This document shows, piece after piece, positions 58,672-64,000 of a DNA stretch of 64,000 nucleotides. The notes beneath the pieces were generated by a model that did not search any database, was not told where the DNA came from, and was given only the letters and a program-made list of their open reading frames with translations. Where the stretch lies: positions 1-64,000 of the forward strand of contig JANLFO010000012.1 of assembly GCA_024653205.1 (NCBI GenBank), written 5' to 3'. How positions within the stretch are numbered: the stretch's first letter is position 1; each line of letters starts with the position of its first letter. This DNA is from Clostridia bacterium (lineage in GTDB: Bacteria > Bacillota > DSM-521 > Neomoorellales > SLTJ01). Both the position numbers and the translations under genes were made by a program.

Positions 58672-59559
58672 TTACTCAAGGTTCTGGGCCTGTTCCCTGA
58701 TCTTCTCCAGCTCTTCCTTGCACGAAATCACCAGCGGCGTGACGGCGGTGCCTGCCGCCTTGGCCCCCAGGGTGGTCAGCTCACGGTGTACTTCCTGTGC
58801 CAGGAACTCGAGCTTGCGCCCTACCGGCCCCTCGTTGTCCAGGCAGGTCAAGATGGCGGCCAGATGGCTTCTCAGGCGAACCAACTCCTCGGTTACGTCA
58901 CTGCGTTCGGCAAATATTACCACCTCTTCCTCTACCCGTCGGTTGTCCACCGTTACGGGGCCGAGGAACTCCTCCAGCCTTGAGGCCAGGCGCTGACGGT
59001 AGTGGCCGAGGAGTTCCTCCTTTAAAACGTCGATTTGTTCCAGGTAGGCCAGCAGGCGCCGGACGCGGTGCCGCAGGTCGTCGGCCAGCCGTTCGCCTTC
59101 CCGAAGGCGGGTTGTCTCTACCTCCTGAAGGGCGGCCTCCAGAGCCAGAGCGACGGCCGGCCAGGCACCTTCCCAGTCCGTGGCCTCCTCCTCCAGTTCC
59201 AACACCCCGGGAAGGGAAACCAAGTCTCTTAAGGTAATTTCCGCTTGAATATCCAAATATTGCGCTATTTCCCTCAGGTATTCATAATAAGCCATCAGTA
59301 GGTCCTTGTCAACCTTGGGCGGCCGTTTTTTCGCTCTCTCTTGCTCTACGTTGATAAAGATATCCAGATGACCGCGATGCACGAACCGCGCTGCGGTTTG
59401 CCGGACTCTTTCTTCCAACAGCAGGTAGGACCGAGGCAAACGTGCATTAACCTCCAGGAACCGGTGGTTCACCGCGCGCACTTCCACCCGGGCCCTGAAA
59501 CCGGCTTCCGCCGCCTCACCCGACCCGAAACCGGTCATACTTCTGGGCATGTCGGCCAC
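58672..59559 (-). CDS. yicC: YicC-family endoribonuclease
   Basis: 295 aa. N-terminal MPRSMTGFGSGEA and the C-terminal segment EVHRELTTLGAKA match the YicC/YloC family, recently recognised as an endoribonuclease. GTG at 59559 is used here; an ATG three codons later is an alternative. It overlaps the dapF stop by 25 bp. Confidence 0.92.
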   Translation of the reverse strand: MADMPRSMTGFGSGEAAEAGFRARVEVRAVNHRFLEVNARLPRSYLLLEERVRQTAARFVHRGHLDIFINVEQERAKKRPPKVDKDLLMAYYEYLREIAQYLDIQAEITLRDLVSLPGVLELEEEATDWEGAWPAVALALEAALQEVETTRLREGERLADDLRHRVRRLLAYLEQIDVLKEELLGHYRQRLASRLEEFLGPVTVDNRRVEEEVVIFAERSDVTEELVRLRSHLAAILTCLDNEGPVGRKLEFLAQEVHRELTTLGAKAAGTAVTPLVISCKEELEKIREQAQNLE

Positions 59560-60428
59560 ACCGCTCCCGCTTCCAGCTCGATTTCGCCGCGAAACACCTC
59601 GGCCGCCGGTCCCCGCATCCGCACCGGAGTACCCTCACCTAGCCACTCTACTTCCAGCGCTCCCCCGGGGAGCTCCGCCCTCACCTTCCCGGAAAGCAGA
59701 CCGTTGAGTACCCCGGCCACCACCGCGGCGCACGCGCCGGTGCCGCAGGCCAGGGTGGCACCCGCTCCCCTCTCCCATACCCTGACCTTCAGCTTGTCCG
59801 GGGCCAATACCTGGGCCACCTCCACGTTGGTACGGGCGGGAAACAGGGGGTGGGTTTCCAGCCTGGGTCCCCAGTACTCGAGTTTCACCCGGTCCGGGTC
59901 CGGAGAGAAGATCACACAGTGGGGATTACCCATGGAGACGCAGGTGATGGCCCAGCGTTCTCCCTCCATCTCCAGGGGCCAGTTGACTACCGGACTCACC
60001 GGAGCCATTACCGGAACGGCCTCGGCCTCCAGGCCCGGCACCCCCATGTCCACCTCCACCATCCACACCCGGCCCTGGCGAACCTCGAGCTTTACCTCCC
60101 TTAAGCCGGCGCGGGTGAGTACGGTCAGAGCCGGAGAACGCAGGTTCAGGTACTCATACGCATACTTGGCGACGCAACGGATGGCGTTGCCGCACATCTC
60201 CGCCTCGCTGCCGTCCGGGTTGAAGATGCGCATCTGGACCGGCGCCTGCGGTGCGGGCAGGACCAAAACCAGGCCATCGGCGCCGATGCCGAAGTGACGG
60301 TCGCTCAAGACCCGCGCCAGGTCGGGCCATGAGGCTTCCGGTGGCAGCCCCTGCCCGAATCCGTCCAGGAGCACGAAATCGTTGCCCAGGCCGTGCATCT
60401 TGGTAAACCTCAAAGCCGCCACGATCAC
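59535..60428 (-). CDS. dapF: Diaminopimelate epimerase
   Basis: 297 aa from GTG at 60428 (AAAGGGGC just upstream; a GTG two codons later is also possible); the open frame to 60521 is not protein-like. Catalytic cysteines lie in MCGNAIRC and ACGTGACA; KMHGLGNDFV and SMGNPHCV are also present. It converts LL- to meso-diaminopimelate for lysine and peptidoglycan. It begins the dapF-yicC-remA-gmk-rpoZ-coaBC-metK string. Confidence 0.95.
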   Translation of the reverse strand: MIVAALRFTKMHGLGNDFVLLDGFGQGLPPEASWPDLARVLSDRHFGIGADGLVLVLPAPQAPVQMRIFNPDGSEAEMCGNAIRCVAKYAYEYLNLRSPALTVLTRAGLREVKLEVRQGRVWMVEVDMGVPGLEAEAVPVMAPVSPVVNWPLEMEGERWAITCVSMGNPHCVIFSPDPDRVKLEYWGPRLETHPLFPARTNVEVAQVLAPDKLKVRVWERGAGATLACGTGACAAVVAGVLNGLLSGKVRAELPGGALEVEWLGEGTPVRMRGPAAEVFRGEIELEAGAVWPTCPEV

Positions 60429-60567
60429 GCCCCTTTCTCGTTTCTCGGTGCGTTGCCGGCCGCAACCGGGTTCACCACCGGGTGTATCACCAATTTCCCC
60501 CGGGCGCACCACCCCTTGCATCCCTTACACACCACCGGTAGGAACACCCCCGCACCCCTCGGGCAAC

Positions 60568-60593
60568 AAAAAGGCCCACTACCTGAGTTGGGC
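60568..60593 (-). terminator. Weak intrinsic terminator upstream of dapF
   Basis: On the minus strand GCCCA pairs with TGGGC across a 10-base loop, followed by CTTTTTGTT. The stem is short (5 bp). It lies ~140 bp before dapF, so it would act as an attenuator or end a short RNA made from the region to its right. Confidence 0.5.
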
Positions 60594-60840
60594 GGCTCCT
60601 AGCCCGGCTCCGCCCGACGCACGAACACTGTGGCGTACGAGCGGGGTACGCACGACCGGCGATCTGGACTCCGCTTCCCGGCTCCCGGCCGGGCGACAGG
60701 CCGGTGCCGGCGGCCATAGCTGCGCGCACGGTTTGCCTTTCGACATCCTGCGGCCGGATTCCTGCCTCGACTGTACCGTTCCGGCCCGGGGTTGGCCACG
60801 TTCGCGGCCTTCCTCCATTTTATGAAGTCCCGGGGTCGAA
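60594..60840 (-). ncRNA. Possible structured leader or small RNA (c-di-GMP-I-riboswitch-like core)
   Basis: The ~250 bp between the rqcH promoter and the terminator before dapF has no convincing gene but several potential stems on the minus strand. One strong G+C hairpin lies at 60679-60710 (CCGGC-A-CCGGCC against GGCCGG-GA-GCCGG). Just upstream is CGAAAGGCAAACCG (core 60730-60740), then GCGCAGCTATGGCC. The AAAGGCAAACC block and the GCA-GCTAT-GGCC block resemble the two halves of the GEMM (c-di-GMP-I) consensus, but the hairpin normally between them is missing. A TAAAAT box (60817-60822) could be its promoter. Tentative. Confidence 0.3.
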
Positions 60841-60850
60841 AATACTCTGC

Positions 60851-60880
60851 TTGCCTGGGTCCGGCGGGCTCTGCTATACT
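60851..60880 (+). promoter_or_regulatory. Promoter of rqcH
   Basis: TTGCCT (60851-60856), an 18-bp spacer and TATACT (60875-60880), about 22 bp upstream of the rqcH ATG. GGAGGTGG (60887-60894) follows directly as the ribosome site, so the 5' leader is very short. Confidence 0.75.
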
Positions 60881-60901
60881 GGCGCCGGAGGTGGCCGCTC
60901 C

Positions 60902-62644
60902 ATGCCCTTCGATGTGCTGGTGACCCGGGCGGTAGCGACGGAACTGGAGGCCCTGGTAGGCTCCCGGGTGGAACGCGTGGTGCAGTCCGGGGCGGAAGAG
61001 GTGGCCGTGGCCTTCTACGGGGCCGGTGTTAAGGCGTGGTTGTTTTTCTCCGCTCAGGCGGCTCACGCCCGCCTGAACCTTGCTCCCGGCCAGGTGGGGC
61101 GGGAGGACCGGGTCAGCCCTTTCCTCCTGGCCCTTCGTCACCACCTTGAGGGAGCCCAGCTGCAGGCCGTATCGCAGCCGCCCATGGAAAGGGTCATCAT
61201 CCTTCGCCTTCAGGGCCCGGCGATTCGGGGCGGCCGGGCCTACCACCTGATTGCCGAGATTATGGGCCGCCACAGCAACCTGATACTGGTGGACCCCGAG
61301 ACCGATCAGATAATCGACGGTTTGAAGCGATACAGCCACGTCCTCAGCCGCTACCGGGAGGTGCTGCCCGGCCGGCCCTATCTTTCTCCCCCGCGTAACA
61401 AGGTGAATCCCCTGGACCTCACGGAGGAGGAATGGCCGCGGGTTCTGCTGTCCGCCGGGGAGGGCCGGCCCCTGGAGAAGGTGCTGGTAGAGCGGCTTGA
61501 AGGGTTCGGACCCTGCCTGGCCAGGGAACTGGCGGTACGCGCGGGACTCGATCCCGGCCGGTCGCTCGAGTTTCTAGGCGCCTACGATTTTGCCCGTCTT
61601 TGGCAGGCCTGGCGTGAACTGCGCGCGGTAATGGAGGAGAAACGCTTCGAACCCACTCTGATTGTCGACCGGGGCCGGGTAGTGGATTATGCCGCGATTG
61701 CCTTGCGCCAGTTCGAGGGGCTGGAACAGGTTCGCCTTCCTACTATGAGTTCGGCCATCGATCGCTATTATTCGGATTATCTGTCCCGAGAGGTCTTTGA
61801 CCGGGAAAAGAGGCGGCTGAAACAAATAGTGCTTCAGGAGCAAGAGCGGTGGGTACGAAAGCTGGAGGTCCAGGAGGAGATTCTCCTGGATGCCGAAAAG
61901 GCGGAAGTCCATCGTCAGGCGGGACAGGTAATCCTTTGCAATCTCTATCGGCTGGAACGGGGGATGCGCTCGGTCGAAGGGCCTAATCCTGACCGGCCGG
62001 ATGAAATGATTAGCGTGGAGTTGGACCCAAGTCTGGACCCGGCAGAAAACGCCCAGCGGTTTTTCCGGCGCTACCGGAAGGCCAAGGTCCTGGCGGAAAA
62101 GGCCGCCGCCCAGTTGGAGCAGGCCCGCCGGGAGTTGGCCTACTGGGAATCGGTGGCCCTGGCCCTGGAGCGGGCGGAGACGCGGGAAGACTTGGCGGAG
62201 ATAGCCGACGAAGTGGGGGCGCAGCTGCGCCCCGCCGGACGGCGAAGTGGAAAGCGGGGGAAGCAGAAGCCCGCAGAGCCGCTTCGTTTTACCTCTCCCG
62301 ATGGGTACGATGTGCTGGTAGGGAAAAACAATCGGCAGAACGACTACATCTGCGTTCGGCTGGCCCGGCCGGAAGATGTATGGCTTCACGCCCGGGGCGT
62401 TGCCGGTGCACACGTTCTGGTGCGCAACCCCTCCGGCGGCCCCCTTCCGGCCCCCACCCTGCGGTTTGCCGCCGGCCTGGCCGCCTTTTTCAGCCGCGCC
62501 TCCGGCAGCCGCGCGGTACCGGTGGATTACACTCTGGCCAAGCACGTCCACAAGCCCAAAGGCGCCCGGCCGGGAATGGTTTTATACACCCACCAGAGCA
62601 CCCTGGCCGTCCCGCCTACCCCCCCCTCCGGCGGAATGAATTAA
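60902..62644 (+). CDS. rqcH: RqcH/NFACT-family ribosome quality-control protein
   Basis: 580 aa from ATG at 60902 (GGAGGTGG 7 bases upstream). NFACT-N domain MPFDVLVTRAVATEL, the central coiled-coil (~270-440), and the C-terminal NFACT-R domain with the conserved ENDYI-like segment NRQNDYICVRLARPEDVWLH and the AGAHVLVRN motif (in part). RqcH recruits tRNA-Ala to stalled 50S subunits and adds alanine tails. It is transcribed opposite to its neighbours. Confidence 0.94.
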   Translation: MPFDVLVTRAVATELEALVGSRVERVVQSGAEEVAVAFYGAGVKAWLFFSAQAAHARLNLAPGQVGREDRVSPFLLALRHHLEGAQLQAVSQPPMERVIILRLQGPAIRGGRAYHLIAEIMGRHSNLILVDPETDQIIDGLKRYSHVLSRYREVLPGRPYLSPPRNKVNPLDLTEEEWPRVLLSAGEGRPLEKVLVERLEGFGPCLARELAVRAGLDPGRSLEFLGAYDFARLWQAWRELRAVMEEKRFEPTLIVDRGRVVDYAAIALRQFEGLEQVRLPTMSSAIDRYYSDYLSREVFDREKRRLKQIVLQEQERWVRKLEVQEEILLDAEKAEVHRQAGQVILCNLYRLERGMRSVEGPNPDRPDEMISVELDPSLDPAENAQRFFRRYRKAKVLAEKAAAQLEQARRELAYWESVALALERAETREDLAEIADEVGAQLRPAGRRSGKRGKQKPAEPLRFTSPDGYDVLVGKNNRQNDYICVRLARPEDVWLHARGVAGAHVLVRNPSGGPLPAPTLRFAAGLAAFFSRASGSRAVPVDYTLAKHVHKPKGARPGMVLYTHQSTLAVPPTPPSGGMN

Positions 62645-62662
62645 GCCCTCTACCCCACCCGG

Positions 62663-63241
62663 CTAACCGGGGTTTCGGCTTCCCGGGCGTACAAGAGGCC
62701 GCCCTTCCCGGCACAGCGGGCAGTCTGAAGCCTCGTAAGACGGGATATCCAGGCTGAGCAGAGCATAATAAGGCAGGCCCAGGTTCAGACGGCCGCCGCT
62801 GCGGTCCACCAGGGCCCCCACGCCCAGCACCTGCGCTCCAAACGCGCGGGCCAATTCCACGGTTTCCAGGGCCGAACCTCCGGTGGTGAGCACGTCCTCC
62901 ACCACCACTACCACCTCCCCTGCCTCCAGGGTAAAACCCCGGCGCAGGGTTAACCTCCCCTCCTGGCGTTCGGCGAAGATCGCCCGGGCACCCAAAGCCC
63001 GGGCCACCTCGTGGGCCACGATAATGCCGCCCAGGGCCGGGCCGACTACCGCGCCCACCCGTCCGGAAGGGAAGCGGGAGGCCAGCTGCGACCCCAGCAG
63101 TTCGGCATAGGCGGGGTATTGCAGCACGCGGGCGCACTGGACGTACCGGGAGGCGTGTCGGCCGGAGGTCAGCAGGAAATGCCCCTCCAGCAGGGCGCCG
63201 CTGCTACGGAAGAGTTCCAGTATGGAGTCCTGGGTAAGCAT
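62663..63241 (-). CDS. pyrE: Orotate phosphoribosyltransferase
   Basis: 192 aa. The PRPP-binding motif VVVVEDVLTTGGSALETVE and GPALGGIIVAHEVAR are visible. It makes OMP from orotate and PRPP. A C-terminal CPLCREG segment adds two Cys, seen in some thermophile/Firmicute PyrE. It follows pyrF by 7 bp; it converges with rqcH with 18 bp between stops. Confidence 0.95.
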   Translation of the reverse strand: MLTQDSILELFRSSGALLEGHFLLTSGRHASRYVQCARVLQYPAYAELLGSQLASRFPSGRVGAVVGPALGGIIVAHEVARALGARAIFAERQEGRLTLRRGFTLEAGEVVVVVEDVLTTGGSALETVELARAFGAQVLGVGALVDRSGGRLNLGLPYYALLSLDIPSYEASDCPLCREGRPLVRPGSRNPG

Positions 63242-63248
63242 GATGCGG

Positions 63249-63950
63249 TTACTCCCCTCCGGTTTCGCCTAGTTCCTGCAAGAGCTGCTGCACCACCGCC
63301 CGGGGATCGAGCGCCTGGGTAACCGGGCGGCCCACCACCAGGTAGCTGGCCCCGGACTTGAGCGCTTCCCTGGGGGTGGCGATACGGCGCTGGTCGTCGG
63401 CGCTGGTGCCCCCGGGGCGGATGCCGGGGGTAACGATAACCAGGTCGCTGCCGAAGGCCAGGCGCAGGGCCTTGGCCTCGCGAGCACTGGCCACCACGCC
63501 GTCCAGGCCCGCCTCCTGGGCCAGACGCGCCCAGCGCACCACGATTTCTCTAAGCTGGGCCGCCAGGCCCAGCTCGGCCAGATCGGTCTGTGTCAGGCTG
63601 GTCAGGACCGTAACCCCCAGAAGAAGCGGCGGCCGTATCCCCAACAGCGCGGCTTCTTCCCGGGCCGCCTGAACCGCCTGGCGCAGCATTTCCCGCCCGC
63701 CGCTGGTATGCACGGTGAGCATGCCTACTTCCAGCCGGGTCAGGGCGCGCACCGCCTCGGCCACGGTGTTGGGGATGTCGTGGAGCTTTAAATCCAGGAA
63801 CACTCGGCCACCCCAGCCCTGAACCGCCTCCACCACCGAGGGGCCGCAATGGTAGAAAAGCTGCATGCCCACCTTAAACCACAGCACTTCGCCCGAAAGC
63901 TCCCGTACCAGGTGCTCGGCTTCCTCCAGGGAAGAAACGTCCAGGGCCAC
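63249..63950 (-). CDS. pyrF: Orotidine-5'-phosphate decarboxylase
   Basis: 233 aa from GTG at 63950. Catalytic residues lie in FLDLKLHDIPNTV and the phosphate site in TPGIRPGGTSADDQ..GRPVTQA. The GTG start removes the first beta strand: the frame continues upstream as QPRERLIV before ALDV, and a CTG at 63974 lies 9 bases behind GGGAGG with a stop only four codons further upstream. CTG initiation is therefore plausible (241 aa). It makes UMP; pyrF-pyrE end a pyrimidine operon entering from the right edge. Confidence 0.95.
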   Translation of the reverse strand: MALDVSSLEEAEHLVRELSGEVLWFKVGMQLFYHCGPSVVEAVQGWGGRVFLDLKLHDIPNTVAEAVRALTRLEVGMLTVHTSGGREMLRQAVQAAREEAALLGIRPPLLLGVTVLTSLTQTDLAELGLAAQLREIVVRWARLAQEAGLDGVVASAREAKALRLAFGSDLVIVTPGIRPGGTSADDQRRIATPREALKSGASYLVVGRPVTQALDPRAVVQQLLQELGETGGE

Positions 63951-64000
63951 TATCAGCCTTTCCCTGGGCTGCAGGGCTCTTCACCTCCCTCGCCGGGAGC

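Noticed and set aside
61574-62551. 325-codon open frame antisense to rqcH
   Set aside because: Shadow frame; rqcH has promoter, ribosome site and full domain set.
1-64000. CRISPR arrays, rRNA genes or complete insertion sequences
   Set aside because: No regularly spaced repeats, rRNA segments or transposase genes were seen on reading both strands.

Overview
The window is a G+C-rich (by eye roughly 60-65%) chromosomal segment of a monoderm, anaerobic Firmicute, probably a relative of the Moorella / Desulfotomaculum / Ammonifex group. The evidence is the housekeeping order (rqcH, dapF, yicC, remA, gmk, rpoZ, coaBC, metK; priA, def, yugP, rsmB, rlmN, fhaA, stp, ftsW, pbpA, prkC, rsgA, rpe), AddAB instead of RecBCD, NiaR, SLH-anchored surface proteins, and oxygen-sensitive aromatic and 2-hydroxyacyl-CoA chemistry. 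The species is not determinable from the window.

Layout. (1) 1-13,930, minus strand: an anaerobic phenol-degradation island. It encodes a phenylphosphate synthase (ppsA, ppsB), a PpsA paralogue with a small GPR1/FUN34/YaaH-type permease, a four-subunit phenylphosphate carboxylase (two UbiD-type subunits, a ~10 kDa gamma and a HAD-type delta), a PucR-type regulator, a further UbiD with a UbiX flavin prenyltransferase, and, running off the left edge, a PaaK-type aryl-CoA ligase. Together they would take phenol to phenylphosphate, to 4-hydroxybenzoate, to its CoA thioester. (2) 14,156-17,619, plus strand: a glycolate/lactate-oxidase-like GlcD-GlcF pair, an archaeal-type CTP-dependent riboflavin-kinase-like protein (DUF120) and an unrecognised protein. 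(3) 17,636-31,613, minus strand: a core translation and cell-wall string. (4) 31,868-40,003, plus strand: a cobalamin riboswitch with an intrinsic terminator, then three exported proteins whose folds (DUF4430 beta-domain; alpha/alpha toroid) are those of animal transcobalamin, then a complete ECF transporter (T, fused A-A', CbrT-like S).

(5) 40,100-43,740: an eroded integrated element beside tRNA-Thr(CGT). It has a frameshifted tyrosine integrase, a XRE regulator, three small genes, a truncated SLH gene and a pair of imperfect direct repeats. (6) 44,004-56,263: a hydrogenase maturation protease, then on the minus strand niaR, addA, addB, a 2-hydroxyacyl-CoA-dehydratase-like system (two core subunits plus one activator ATPase) and metK. 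(7) 56,270-63,974: coaBC, rpoZ, gmk, remA, yicC, dapF, a possible structured leader RNA, rqcH on the plus strand, and pyrE-pyrF.

The strongest candidate for an undescribed system is region 4. The genes look like a 'split transcobalamin' relay that captures B12 at the S-layer and hands it to an ECF importer, under B12-riboswitch control. The phenol island is notable for its Gram-positive host, its second PpsA-like protein, the apparent lack of the CBS-domain third synthase subunit, and a delta subunit with Asp-x-His in place of the HAD Asp-x-Asp motif.
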